A DNA stretch of 64,000 nt from Marinobacter piscis (lineage in GTDB: Bacteria; Pseudomonadota; Gammaproteobacteria; Pseudomonadales; Oleiphilaceae): positions 1,025,917-1,089,916 of the forward strand of contig NZ_VCGX01000001.1 of the NCBI RefSeq assembly GCF_007671655.1, read 5' to 3'. A program made the position numbers and the translations under genes. The notes under the pieces are model-generated. The model had not been told where the DNA came from. It was given only the letters and a program-made list of their open reading frames with translations, and ran no database searches. Shown piece by piece: positions 9,090 to 17,986 of the stretch. Each line of letters opens with the position of its first letter. The first letter of the stretch is position 1.

Positions 9090-9746
9090 ATGATGCAACA
9101 AAAACAAATATTGATGCAATCCGAGACAACCCCGCTCGCCCGAGCTCTGGCGGGCGAGGCGTCCTCGTGTACAGTGACGCCGCTGGACGCATTAAAGATT
9201 GGGCGCAAGCGCTGGTTGAATGGCGAACGGATCAACATGGGGGCCATTGCGAAAGAGCTCGGGGTTAACCGGGCTACGCTTTTTCGCTGGGTAGGCAGCC
9301 GTGATCTTTTTATCGGTGAGGTTATCTGGTCATTCTACCGGGAGTTGCTGGACGCTACCTATGAAGACACGGTCGGGCATGGGCCGGATTATGTTGCCTC
9401 GGTGTGCGAGCGACTGCTCAGGAAAGTGATGAAAAGTGAGCCGTTGCAGCAGTTTATTCAGCAGGATCCTCAGTACGCCATCCGGATACTTACCTCAAAG
9501 TTCAGCCTGTTCCAGACCCGGTCTGTGGATGCGGTATGGAAGTTGATCACAGAACAGTCCCGAAACACCAACTGGGTCCCGCCAATTGATGAAGACGACC
9601 TGGCTTTCCTGATTGTGCGGCTCGGAGAGTCGTTTCTGTACGGCGATGTAATCAGTGGCCACAAAACGGAAATAACACAAATAGCAACCGCGTTCAGGTT
9701 GTTGACCGCCGGTCGTGACTGCGCCGAGAGGCATGTGAACTCTTAA
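9090..9746 (+). CDS. QsdR-like TetR-family transcriptional regulator
   Basis: About 218 residues from this ATG; other in-frame ATGs at 9045, 9093 and 9114 are possible because none has a clear ribosome site. The DNA-binding part reads ALKIGRKRWLNGERINMG followed by AIAKELGVNRATLFRWVGSR, a TetR-like helix-turn-helix with the RWVGSRDLF ending seen in the QsdR group of regulators. The C-terminal part is helical and unassigned. It is divergent from the long-chain ligase gene and sits just before an acyl-CoA dehydrogenase on its own strand, so those are its most likely targets. Named QsdR regulators are linked to quorum-signal lactonase control elsewhere; nothing here shows that role. Confidence 0.82.
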   Translation: MMQQKQILMQSETTPLARALAGEASSCTVTPLDALKIGRKRWLNGERINMGAIAKELGVNRATLFRWVGSRDLFIGEVIWSFYRELLDATYEDTVGHGPDYVASVCERLLRKVMKSEPLQQFIQQDPQYAIRILTSKFSLFQTRSVDAVWKLITEQSRNTNWVPPIDEDDLAFLIVRLGESFLYGDVISGHKTEITQIATAFRLLTAGRDCAERHVNS

Positions 9747-9796
9747 ATAATTACAAACTGAGCCCGGAGGCTCATCATAATAAGGAGAAATTTGTC

Positions 9797-11068
9797 TTGG
9801 ATACAATAACGACACCAACGGAAATGAATGACCTCAGGATGTCTGAGAAGTCCCGGCCTTTACTCGAGGCCGTGAAGCAGCATATCCGCGATAACGTCGA
9901 TCCGATCCTGGAAGAGTACCAGCGCCTCGGCGAGGGCAGAGCGGATCGTTTCAGCTATGTGCCGGGTCAGCTCGAGTTGCTCGACGGCGCCAAGAAGAAA
10001 GCTCAGGAAGCCGGCTTGTGGAACTTCTTCCTGCCGAACGCGGAAACCGGTGAAGGGCTTTCTAACCTGGATTACGCCTACCTGGCTGTAGAGTTGGGCA
10101 AGAATCCGCTGGCCTCAGAGACACTTAACTGTTCTGCTCCGGACACGGGTAACATGGAAGTGCTGGAACGGGTCGGTACCCCCGAGCAAAAAGAGCAGTG
10201 GCTCAAACCATTGTTGCAGGGCGAGATTCGCTCATGTTTCGGGATGACTGAACCTCACGTAGCATCTTCAGACGCGCGCAATATTGAAACCAGTGCGGTG
10301 CTGGATGGCGACGAATGGGTGATCAATGGAGAGAAGTATTACATCTCCGGCGCCGGTGACCCACGTTGTAAGATCATGATCTGCATGGTGAAGACCAGCC
10401 CGGACGCTGAACCTTTCCGACAACAGTCGCAAATCCTGGTTCCGATGGACGCCCCGGGGCTGACAGTTGTCGGGCCTATGCACGTTTTTGGTCATGATGA
10501 CGCGCCTCACGGTCATATGCATATCAAGCTTGAGAATGTGCGAGTACCGAAAGACAACATCCTCTGGGGCGAAGGTCGCGGGTTTGAAATATCCCAGCTC
10601 CGTCTTGGGCCGGGGCGTATCCACCACTGCATGCGCTCCATCGGTGCGGCTGAAAAAGCCCTGGATCTGATGCTTGAGCGTGGCCAGAGCAGAGAAGCGT
10701 TCGGACGTCCTTTGCTGGATCTCGGTAAGAATATGGAAACGGTTTCCCGTGCCAGGATCGAGATCGAAGCCATGCGCATGATGGTTCTCAAGGCGGCCAA
10801 GGCGATGGACGTTCTTGGGAACAAGGAAGCCCGGATATGGGTTTCCATGGTGAAAGCCATGGTCCCTGAGAAGTGCTGTCAGATTATTGACCAGGCTATC
10901 CAGATCCATGGTGCCACCGGTGTCAGTCAGTGGTCCGCATTACCTGATATGTACACCAGCCAGCGTACGCTCAGGCTTGCAGATGGGCCGGACGAGGTGC
11001 ATCACAATGTGGTCGCACGGGCAGAAGTTAAAGCCTACAACCAGGATCCTTACCGCCAGGGTAAGTAA
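9797..11068 (+). CDS. Acyl-CoA dehydrogenase, ACAD10/11-like (first of three paralogues)
   Basis: A 423-residue FAD enzyme expected to desaturate an acyl-CoA between C2 and C3. It starts at TTG, supported by AAGGAG at 9782-9787. Landmarks are [10 protein letters not shown] near residue 113, the FAD/substrate motif CFGMTEPHVASSDA near 145-160, [12 protein letters not shown] near 270, and [12 protein letters not shown] near 392-403. Where most family members have a catalytic glutamate in YEGT, this one reads ADGPD, as in the ACAD10/11 subfamily. The genes at 29629 and 46614 share all these marks. It is followed by an MFS carrier after a strong hairpin. The substrate is unknown; ACAD11-type enzymes are linked to long-chain and 4-hydroxy acids. 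Confidence 0.9.
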   Translation: MDTITTPTEMNDLRMSEKSRPLLEAVKQHIRDNVDPILEEYQRLGEGRADRFSYVPGQLELLDGAKKKAQEAGLWNFFLPNAETGEGLSNLDYAYLAVELGKNPLASETLNCSAPDTGNMEVLERVGTPEQKEQWLKPLLQGEIRSCFGMTEPHVASSDARNIETSAVLDGDEWVINGEKYYISGAGDPRCKIMICMVKTSPDAEPFRQQSQILVPMDAPGLTVVGPMHVFGHDDAPHGHMHIKLENVRVPKDNILWGEGRGFEISQLRLGPGRIHHCMRSIGAAEKALDLMLERGQSREAFGRPLLDLGKNMETVSRARIEIEAMRMMVLKAAKAMDVLGNKEARIWVSMVKAMVPEKCCQIIDQAIQIHGATGVSQWSALPDMYTSQRTLRLADGPDEVHHNVVARAEVKAYNQDPYRQGK

Positions 11069-11082
11069 TCTCTGGTACACAG

Positions 11083-11105
11083 GCCCCGGCTCACAAAGCC
11101 GGGGC
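11083..11105 (+). terminator. Intercistronic hairpin after the acyl-CoA dehydrogenase
   Basis: A perfect 9-bp stem GCCCCGGCT/AGCCGGGGC with loop CACAA lies 14 bp after the dehydrogenase stop and about 50 bp before the MFS start. No T run follows, so it may reduce rather than end transcription or may protect the upstream message. Confidence 0.55.
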
Positions 11106-11157
11106 TCGAGGTCGCTGAAGCATCGGCGCCCCGACTTTAGCGAGGGAGGCAATTCTT

Positions 11158-12420
11158 GTGACGGATAATCGCCCGAATCTGGGGATCATGGTCACCTGTG
11201 GGCTGTTGACCAGCCTTGTTGTTATCGCATTTGCACGTATGGCTTATGGGGTTATTTTACCGTCGATGCGAACCGACCTGGGGCTGACCTATCAGCAGGC
11301 TGGCGTTCTTGGCACGGTTACCGCCTTTGGCTATGTGTTATTCGTGTTAGCCGGAGGGATTGCGGCGGCAAGGTTTGGCGCCCGGTCAACCATTACGTTT
11401 GGACTAATCACGGTCGCTCTGGGCTTTGCAGGGCTGACCCTGGCTTCTCAGTATTGGTTGTTGCTGGCATTGATGGCATTGCTTGGCCTGGGCACTGCTT
11501 TCAGCTTTGCGCCCATGGTTTCCCTGCTGGCCATCTGGTATCCCGAAAAACGAGGGTTTGTGATTGGTCTGATGTCCAGCGGTGTGGGCCTGGGCATGCT
11601 GGTCGTCGGCGCTCTGGTTCCCTTGATGACACACCTTTTTGGCGACCATGGCTGGCGGGTCAGCTGGGGAATTTTTGGTGCTGTTGCGATATTGGTTGCG
11701 GTGCTGATAATCACATTTGCCAAAGACCCACCTCGTCTGACAACTGACTCTCCGGACTCATCGCCTGCAGCCGACAAGTGGCTGATTTATAAGAACCCAC
11801 GAGTCATCACCGTTGCCGCTGTCTACGGTATTATAGGTATGACTTACATAGTTCAGGCCATCTTCATGATCAGTTTCATGATTGAGGAGGGGCACAGTGA
11901 AGCAACGGCCGGGGCTTTCATGGCGATGACCGGTTTGCTTTCTATTGCTGCAGGGCCGCTGTGGGGCTGGCTTTCGGATCACTGGGGCCGGAGCAATGCA
12001 CTGACAACGGCACTGGTTTTGGTCACGGTGGCTATGGGGCTGCCTTTGCTGGATCAGTCTATCGTCACATTTTTTCTGCATTTTCTGATGATGGGGCTGT
12101 CAGTCAATGGCATGTTTGCCCTCATTCAGGCCAGTGCAACCGACCAGGTTGCGCCCCGATACATTCCCATTGCGTTCAGCTTTGTGACCCTGTTCTTTGC
12201 CTCCGGTCAGCTAATGGGCCCAGCGGTGGCCGGCTGGATTATTGAATCCAGCGCTGGTTTCCGGGGTGCTTTTGGTTTCACATTTGTGGTGTTGCTGGCA
12301 GGGGCGTATCTGACACTGAAAATCCGCCGGTTTCCGGCCGGGTATGCGGTTGGCGATACCACGCCGCCCGCAGACCCGGGAGTTGTTGAGTCAGTTGAGG
12401 CGGCGGGCGCCCGCAGATAG
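11158..12420 (+). CDS. MFS transporter, 12-helix type
   Basis: A 420-residue integral membrane protein with about twelve hydrophobic segments and a hydrophilic central loop around residues 190-205 (DPPRLTTDSPDSSPAADKW). The first helix pair carries the MFS-like stretch LAGGIAAARFGARSTI after helix 2, and WGWLSDHWGRSNALT near residue 270 is the matching motif of the second half. The GTG start is preceded by GAGGGAGG. The family includes organic acid and drug transporters. Its place next to an acyl-CoA dehydrogenase suggests uptake or release of a carboxylic acid, but the direction and substrate are not shown by sequence. Confidence 0.88.
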   Translation: MTDNRPNLGIMVTCGLLTSLVVIAFARMAYGVILPSMRTDLGLTYQQAGVLGTVTAFGYVLFVLAGGIAAARFGARSTITFGLITVALGFAGLTLASQYWLLLALMALLGLGTAFSFAPMVSLLAIWYPEKRGFVIGLMSSGVGLGMLVVGALVPLMTHLFGDHGWRVSWGIFGAVAILVAVLIITFAKDPPRLTTDSPDSSPAADKWLIYKNPRVITVAAVYGIIGMTYIVQAIFMISFMIEEGHSEATAGAFMAMTGLLSIAAGPLWGWLSDHWGRSNALTTALVLVTVAMGLPLLDQSIVTFFLHFLMMGLSVNGMFALIQASATDQVAPRYIPIAFSFVTLFFASGQLMGPAVAGWIIESSAGFRGAFGFTFVVLLAGAYLTLKIRRFPAGYAVGDTTPPADPGVVESVEAAGARR

Positions 12421-12448
12421 ATCTGTCAGAAAATCCAGGACAAGGCGC

Positions 12449-13486
12449 TCATTTGATGGCCATCGGGTTTACCGGGGCGCCGGTGCCTTGCTCCATTTTT
12501 AAGGGCGCTGCTACCAGCATGAAACTGTACTGACCATCCTCGGCACTGTCGGCTGCCAGATCATCCAGCCACCAGATTTCCGACAGAACTACGCCCATGT
12601 CCCGCATCAGGGCCCCGTGCAGCGGAATGATGTAGGTCTCTCCGTCAATTTCCTGAACAACTTTTTCCACCGCAATATTGTCAGTAGCGATCATGGGTGT
12701 TTCCATTTCATCCAGCCAGTTCAACAGTTCGTTGCTATGACACAGACCAGGCTCATTCATGGCATTCCACTCTTCATCTGGCTCTTCTTCCCAGAATCGT
12801 GCGATAGAACCGGTGCGGATAACCAGAATATCCCGCTTATTGATGGTCGTGCCCTGGGTTTCCGCTGTTGCTTTCAGATCATCAAGGTTTATGCAGGTGT
12901 TCGTAGCGAGCCGGTGCAGGTCGTCACTGCCCATGTGTCGGCCCACGTCCAGCAGCACAGCCCGGCCTGCAATACCTTTTTTCCCAATCTCGGCGACACT
13001 TGCATGGGTATGACCGTCAACGGTGGTGCTTTCACTTTTGCCACCATAAATCTGGTCGCCATACCAGGCATGAGCAAGGCTATCGACATGCGACGTACCC
13101 TGTAGGTACATGAATGCGACATCGTCCGAATATTTCATCCCGCCCGGGGCTGGCTCGGCTTTTCCGGCCATGTAAATGCCGGCATCCGTTGCCATGAAGT
13201 GTTGTGTCGGTATCCGTCCGGGAAAGACCGGGCCCACGCCGGATGTAATAGGGATCTGCAGAGTAAACGTTTTTCCACTCTGGATAGTGTCTATGCCATT
13301 GCGCACTTCGGTTTGCCCCAGGTAGTTGAGGGCGCCAACCTGATCCTCTTCCCCCCATTTGCCCCAATTATTGGGCGCACTGCTCTGCAGGTTTTCCATA
13401 GGAGGTTGTTGAGCGATTGCGATGGTTGAAAGACCTGCAATCAGGGATCCTGTGCAAACAGCCAGAAGGGACGTTTTGAATTGCAT
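12449..13486 (-). CDS. Secreted cyclase-family (kynurenine formamidase-like) hydrolase
   Basis: A 345-residue protein with an N-terminal signal peptide (basic start, hydrophobic core, probable cut after AIA near residue 25). The mature part carries the family's metal-binding signature as QGTSHVDSLAH near residues 129-139, which corresponds to the HxGTHxDxPxH motif of the cyclase/kynurenine formamidase fold, and a later RTGSIARFWEEEP region. Such enzymes are metal-dependent amidases, lactonases or cyclases. Export to the periplasm is unusual for formamidases and argues for work on an imported compound. It is the last gene of the minus-strand operon that holds an ABC importer and an alcohol dehydrogenase, about 27 bp after the latter. 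Confidence 0.8.
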   Translation of the reverse strand: MQFKTSLLAVCTGSLIAGLSTIAIAQQPPMENLQSSAPNNWGKWGEEDQVGALNYLGQTEVRNGIDTIQSGKTFTLQIPITSGVGPVFPGRIPTQHFMATDAGIYMAGKAEPAPGGMKYSDDVAFMYLQGTSHVDSLAHAWYGDQIYGGKSESTTVDGHTHASVAEIGKKGIAGRAVLLDVGRHMGSDDLHRLATNTCINLDDLKATAETQGTTINKRDILVIRTGSIARFWEEEPDEEWNAMNEPGLCHSNELLNWLDEMETPMIATDNIAVEKVVQEIDGETYIIPLHGALMRDMGVVLSEIWWLDDLAADSAEDGQYSFMLVAAPLKMEQGTGAPVNPMAIK

Positions 13487-13513
13487 GATTGTTCTCCTTT
13501 TCTTTGTTTTTTG

Positions 13514-14644
13514 TCAGTTAAACAGGATGACTTGGCGCACCGCCTTGCCGGCAGCGAGCTTTTCAAAGCCTTCGTTAATCTCGTCCAGGGTCAGAGTGTC
13601 ACTCAGTAGTTTGTCTACCGGTAGTTTGCCTTGTCGAAACAGGCTGGCGTAGCGGGAGACATCCCGTATAGGCACGCAGCTACCCACATAGCTGCCTTTG
13701 AGGGTCCGCTCTTCCGCTACCAGGCTGACTTGTTGCAAACTAACCTTCTTGTCTGGATGGGCGAGGCCGCCGGTGACTGTCGTGCCGCCGCGGCGAGTGA
13801 TCTGATAGGCAAACTCCAGGGCTTTCTCAGAACCGGCCATCTCGATGGCGCAGTTAACGCCGCCATTGGTGAGTTGCCTGATCGCGTCAATAACGTCTTC
13901 TTCGCCAGAGTTGAAGGAATGCGTTGCGCCCAGTTCTTTCGCCAGGGCCAGTTTGCTGTTGTCCAGGTCGATGGCGATTACCTCACCGGCACCGGCTACG
14001 AGTGCGCCCAGTACGCTATTCAGGCCCACGCCGCCCAGGCCTATAACGGCAACCGACTGGCCCGCTTTGATGCCAGCCGAATTAATAGAGGCTCCAACGC
14101 CGGTTAGCACGGCGCAGCCAAACAGGGCCGCATGATGCAGAGGCAGCTCAGGATCAATCCTGACCAGAGAGTTGCGGGAAACAACGGCGTGGTCAGCGAA
14201 GGCCGAGACGCCAAGGTGGTGGTTAATGGTGGTACCGTCGGCCCGGTGCAGGCGGTGCGTACCGCTTAACAGGGTACCGGCGTTATTCGTTTGAGCCGCT
14301 GGTTCGCACAGGGCCGGGCGGCCTTCTGCACAGGGTGCACAGTGACCACAACTGGGAACAAAGACAGCGACAACATGATCTCCGGGGCTGAGATCCCGGA
14401 CTCCGTTCCCTACTTCTTTCACAATACCCGCGGCTTCATGTCCTAACGCCATGGGTACCGGGCGTGGACGATTACCATCAACAACCGACAAGTCTGAGTG
14501 GCAGATGCCGGCCGCCCGGACCTCTATCAACACTTCATGATCGCCAGGCGGATCCAGTTCCAGTTCTTCTATAACGAGAGGCCTGGAATCTGTGTAGGGT
14601 CGTTCAGCGCCGATTGTGTTAAGTACGGCAGCACGAATTTTCAT
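13514..14644 (-). CDS. Zinc-dependent alcohol dehydrogenase (class III-like MDR)
   Basis: A 376-residue medium-chain dehydrogenase. The catalytic zinc ligands are visible as CHSD near residue 48 and GHEAAG near 69; the structural zinc cysteines are in CGHCAPCAEGRPALC near 98-112; the cofactor fold has GLGGVGLN near 200 followed by VIAIDLD, pointing to NAD. Length and motifs match class III-type alcohol dehydrogenases, but the formaldehyde/glutathione specificity of that class cannot be assumed. Its ATG overlaps the stop of the preceding livF by four bases, so it is translationally coupled to the importer and probably oxidises an alcohol made or carried in by that pathway. A paralogue is cut by the left window edge. 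Confidence 0.92.
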   Translation of the reverse strand: MKIRAAVLNTIGAERPYTDSRPLVIEELELDPPGDHEVLIEVRAAGICHSDLSVVDGNRPRPVPMALGHEAAGIVKEVGNGVRDLSPGDHVVAVFVPSCGHCAPCAEGRPALCEPAAQTNNAGTLLSGTHRLHRADGTTINHHLGVSAFADHAVVSRNSLVRIDPELPLHHAALFGCAVLTGVGASINSAGIKAGQSVAVIGLGGVGLNSVLGALVAGAGEVIAIDLDNSKLALAKELGATHSFNSGEEDVIDAIRQLTNGGVNCAIEMAGSEKALEFAYQITRRGGTTVTGGLAHPDKKVSLQQVSLVAEERTLKGSYVGSCVPIRDVSRYASLFRQGKLPVDKLLSDTLTLDEINEGFEKLAAGKAVRQVILFN

Positions 14645-15306
14645 GGTTCGTCTCCTTTGCGACTTTGGGACACGGCACCACGCTCAATGCGCCAGGTTGA
14701 GTCCACCAGGTCCGCAGAATGAGTGTCATCAGATTCGGCAATCAGCACTGTAAGACCTTCTCCACGAAGATCTGCAATCACTGACGATAGCCGCTTGGCC
14801 AGCACCGGAGCTACGCCTTCAAAGGGTTCGTCCAGCAGGATCAGCTCACGGCCGGGAATCAGCGCCCGCCCCAGGGCAACCAGCTTTTGCTGGCCACCGG
14901 ACAGTTGCAGGGCCTTGCGTTCACCAAAGTCAGCAATTTCCGGCATCAGCGAGTAGACCCACTTCAGGCGTTCTTCCCCATCTCTGATCTTGTTGGCCCA
15001 GGCCGGCATCAACATGTTCTCTGTTACGCTTAACTCAGGGATCAAACGTCGGTCTTCGGGCATATAACTGATGCGCAGGTTGGCGCGGCGGTGGGAGGGC
15101 TGCCGGGTAATATCCTCGCCCTTGAATGAGATGGTGCCCTTGCTCACAGGAAGCAGGCCCATAATGGCGCGGATCAGGGTGGTCTTACCGGCACCGTTGT
15201 GACCGATCAGGCCTGCCATCTTGCCGGTGGGTATCAGCAGGTTGATACCCTTGAGAATCCCGATCCCTTCGATAGAGACGTCAAGATCTGATATATCCAG
15301 GCTCAT
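14641..15306 (-). CDS. livF: ABC importer ATPase, LivF type (system 1)
   Basis: A 221-residue ATP-binding subunit of a branched-chain-amino-acid-type (HAAT) ABC importer. Walker A is GHNGAGKTT near residues 35-43, the ABC signature LSGGQQKL near 135, and Walker B LILLDEP near 153. It pairs with the LivG-like ATPase encoded one base upstream and should drive uptake through the LivH/LivM channel. It is the last transport gene of the set and overlaps the alcohol dehydrogenase start by four bases. Liv is a family name; the substrate here is probably an acid of the neighbouring pathway rather than an amino acid. Confidence 0.92.
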   Translation of the reverse strand: MSLDISDLDVSIEGIGILKGINLLIPTGKMAGLIGHNGAGKTTLIRAIMGLLPVSKGTISFKGEDITRQPSHRRANLRISYMPEDRRLIPELSVTENMLMPAWANKIRDGEERLKWVYSLMPEIADFGERKALQLSGGQQKLVALGRALIPGRELILLDEPFEGVAPVLAKRLSSVIADLRGEGLTVLIAESDDTHSADLVDSTWRIERGAVSQSRKGDEP

Positions 15307-15307
15307 G

Positions 15308-16084
15308 TCAGGCGTCTCCTCCGGGGTTTTTATGTTCGTGGTATTTACCGGTGACTAACTCCTGGACCTTTGTGTCTGCCAATACTTCCTCAACCGGGCC
15401 ATCTTTGATTACTACGCCATTGGCAAAGGCCAGAACCCGGGTGACATAGCGCCTTACGATTTCCATGTCATGCTCCACAAACAAGACGGTCAGCCCCCTG
15501 GCGTGGACCGCCTCCATGACAGTGTCCATGAGCGTATACTTTTCCTCCAGGCTGACACCGCTGGTGGGTTCATCAAGCAACAACATCCTGGGGCTGCCCA
15601 GCATGGCAAGGGCAATATCCAGCAGTTTGCGGGCCCCCTGAGGCATGGCGGTTACCATTTCGTCCCGGTACTGGGAAATGCGCATCTGTTCGAGGATTTC
15701 TTCCGCTGACCCCAGGCGCTCCGGAGTGCGCACCGGACGCAACATCTGGAACTGTTTTTGCTCTGCAGCGGCCAGAGCAATCGCCAGATTGTCGATTACA
15801 GGCAGCTCCAGGAACAGCTGAGGAATCTGGAATGACCGGGTTAACCCCTTGCGCATCAGTTTGCGGGGCCCCAGGCCCTTGATAGGGTTGCCACCGAAGG
15901 AAATGCTGCCCTTGGAGGGAGGCAGGTAGCCTGTGACCATGTTGATAAACGTGGTTTTGCCGGCACCATTAGCGCCAATAACACCGACAATTTCCCCCGC
16001 CGTTATGGTGACACTGATATCTTCCGCGGCGGTCACGGCACCAAAGTAGCGGGACAGTCCCTCGGTTTTCAGAATTTCAGTCAT
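15308..16084 (-). CDS. livG: ABC importer ATPase, LivG type (system 1)
   Basis: A 258-residue ATPase with Walker A GANGAGKTT near residues 37-45 and Walker B MLLLDEPTSGVS near 165-176. Its signature is degenerate: MPQGARKLLDIALAM stands where LSGGQ is usual, a variant seen in many LivG-like subunits. The D-loop and the switch histidine in LFVEHDMEIV are present. The start overlaps the livM stop by four bases. It forms the ATPase pair with the downstream livF product. Confidence 0.92.
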   Translation of the reverse strand: MTEILKTEGLSRYFGAVTAAEDISVTITAGEIVGVIGANGAGKTTFINMVTGYLPPSKGSISFGGNPIKGLGPRKLMRKGLTRSFQIPQLFLELPVIDNLAIALAAAEQKQFQMLRPVRTPERLGSAEEILEQMRISQYRDEMVTAMPQGARKLLDIALAMLGSPRMLLLDEPTSGVSLEEKYTLMDTVMEAVHARGLTVLFVEHDMEIVRRYVTRVLAFANGVVIKDGPVEEVLADTKVQELVTGKYHEHKNPGGDA

Positions 16085-17022
16085 GAGGCAGCCCCTTTCT
16101 TACGGGTAAAGAGACTCCAGATACCCTTGGGCAGGAACAGGATGATCAGTAGCAATACAATGCCCAGGATCATCTGCCAGGCGTTAGGGGCCAATTCAAC
16201 AGCGTAAGTGCGTACCAGCGTGAAAATCAGTGCCGCAATGAAGGGTGCTGCGACATGGCCGGTGCCGCCAAGAAGGGCGATAAAGACAAACTCACCAGAG
16301 ACAGTCCAGTAGGCCAGGGTAGGGTCGACGTGGCCAGCCGCGAGGGCTGTCATAGAGCCGCCGACGGAGCCAACGGCCGCAGCCAGCACATAGTTGATAT
16401 ACAGCACTTGTTGGCGGGAAATGCCCATGTATTCCACCCGCACCTCGTTTTCGCGGATGGCTTCACACGCCAGACCAATACTTGACTTGAAATATCGGTT
16501 GAGAAACAGGGCAATCGTCAAGGCGAGGCCTATCGCCAGCAGCAGAGCCATGTTTGCGCCGTCTGCTGTCTCTGACTCAAGCCAGAGCAGGGTCCAGTCA
16601 ACCACTCCGAATCCGTCAGTGCTGCCCAGGCCGTGGCTCTTCACCAGGATGCCATAGAGAATCATGGAAAACGCCAGCGACAACATGGCGAAGAATATTT
16701 CCCGATAGCGGGTCATCAGTAGCCCGAGAATCATGGCAACGGCGACAGTGACTATGACACCCAGGCCGATCAGGAGCAGCGCGTCAGTAATACCCAGGAA
16801 GCGCCCGCCGAGACCAACCGCATACCCGCCCAGGCAGTAAAACAACCCCTGGCCAAAAGACACCAGGCCGGCCCGCATCAACATGACGACCCCCATGACA
16901 ACCAGAGCCGTGGAGATTGCCAGAGTCAGAGTAAATACCAGCCAGTCAGGGCTGAGCTGGGCCGCAAGTGCTGTTGCAACGGCAACTCCGATTAGGGAAA
17001 TTTCAGTTTTGTCCAGATGCAT
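16081..17022 (-). CDS. livM: ABC importer permease, LivM type (system 1)
   Basis: A 313-residue inner-membrane protein with roughly eight to ten hydrophobic segments. The cytoplasmic coupling region reads CEAIRENEVRVEYMGISRQQV near residues 185-205, the usual ATPase-contact stretch of LivM permeases. The gene shares one base with the preceding livH stop and four with the following livG start, so the whole set is tightly coupled. Confidence 0.92.
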   Translation of the reverse strand: MHLDKTEISLIGVAVATALAAQLSPDWLVFTLTLAISTALVVMGVVMLMRAGLVSFGQGLFYCLGGYAVGLGGRFLGITDALLLIGLGVIVTVAVAMILGLLMTRYREIFFAMLSLAFSMILYGILVKSHGLGSTDGFGVVDWTLLWLESETADGANMALLLAIGLALTIALFLNRYFKSSIGLACEAIRENEVRVEYMGISRQQVLYINYVLAAAVGSVGGSMTALAAGHVDPTLAYWTVSGEFVFIALLGGTGHVAAPFIAALIFTLVRTYAVELAPNAWQMILGIVLLLIILFLPKGIWSLFTRKKGAAS

Positions 17023-17924
17023 CAGATTTTCCTCGCTACTGCCTGGCCGAACAGCCCGTGGGGCCGGAAGACGAGAACGGCGGCCATCACTGCGTAGATA
17101 ATGAACAGTTCCAGCTCGGGCATAGTGTGAATCGAGGTGGCTCTGGCCAGGCCGACGATGATTGCGCCGATAGCAGCGCCGGTAATACTGCCGAGCCCAC
17201 CGGTGACGACCACTGCAAAGGCCAGCACAATGACCTCAATGCCAATGCCGGGAACAACAGAAATGATCGGTGCCGTGATGCCACCAGCGATCGCACCGAG
17301 AGTGGCGCCTATCATGAAGGTAATGGTAAACATGCGCTCTACATTGACCCCCATGGCCTGGGATATCTCCCGGTCATGGATAATCGAACGGAGAATCTTG
17401 CCAATTCGGGTGCGCTCCAGCCAGAACCAGAGACTGGCACCAATCACGATGGACACCACCAGTACCATCAGGTCATAGCGTGATACTGTCAGCACATCGA
17501 TATTGATCCGGCCCATGGCAGCGTATGGCTGGTACGCAAAATAAGGGGTCGTACCCCATATAAGCTTCATTACATCTTCAAGAATAAGCAGTACGGCAAA
17601 GGTGATGATCAGCATCAGTATTTCATCCCGGCCGTACATCAGTCGTAACAGACCCCGCTCGATGGCCAGTCCGGTTATTGCACCGATGGTAATGGCGCAG
17701 ACGGCGATAATGACAAAGGCCATCCAGAGTTGGTCGCCGCCGCCGGCGTAGTACAATCCCAGTGCCGAGGCAGCAGCATAGGCCCCAAGGGCATACAGGC
17801 TGCCATGGGCCATGTTCAGGATTCGCATGACGCCGTAGATGACGGTCAGGCCAGCGGCCACCAGAAACAGCCATGAGGCATAGATAAACCCGTCAATCAG
17901 AATGGCCCAGACGGTTAACATCAA
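17022..17924 (-). CDS. livH: ABC importer permease, LivH type (system 1)
   Basis: A 300-residue membrane permease. Typical LivH marks are the early GLTVIYGVMRILNMAHGSLY stretch near residues 22-41, the loop RTIGKIL-like RTRIGKILRSIIHDREISQAMGV near 170-192, and a C-terminal VLVFRPHGLFG. It forms the channel with LivM. It follows the binding-protein gene after a 62-bp gap that contains a hairpin. Confidence 0.92.
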   Translation of the reverse strand: MMLTVWAILIDGFIYASWLFLVAAGLTVIYGVMRILNMAHGSLYALGAYAAASALGLYYAGGGDQLWMAFVIIAVCAITIGAITGLAIERGLLRLMYGRDEILMLIITFAVLLILEDVMKLIWGTTPYFAYQPYAAMGRINIDVLTVSRYDLMVLVVSIVIGASLWFWLERTRIGKILRSIIHDREISQAMGVNVERMFTITFMIGATLGAIAGGITAPIISVVPGIGIEVIVLAFAVVVTGGLGSITGAAIGAIIVGLARATSIHTMPELELFIIYAVMAAVLVFRPHGLFGQAVARKI

Positions 17925-17946
17925 TGGTTACTCCTGTTTTGGGGAC

Positions 17947-17972
17947 CACCGGTGGCGTGATTGCCACCAGTG
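17947..17972 (-). other. Hairpin between binding-protein gene and livH (system 1)
   Basis: On the minus strand the arms CACTGGTGGC and GCCACCGGTG pair over ten positions, one of them a G-U pair, around a 6-base loop. It lies just after the binding-protein stop with no T run after it. Hairpins at this point usually stabilise the highly expressed binding-protein message and lower readthrough into the permease genes. Confidence 0.6.
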
Positions 17973-17986
17973 ATCGGAAGACCCAG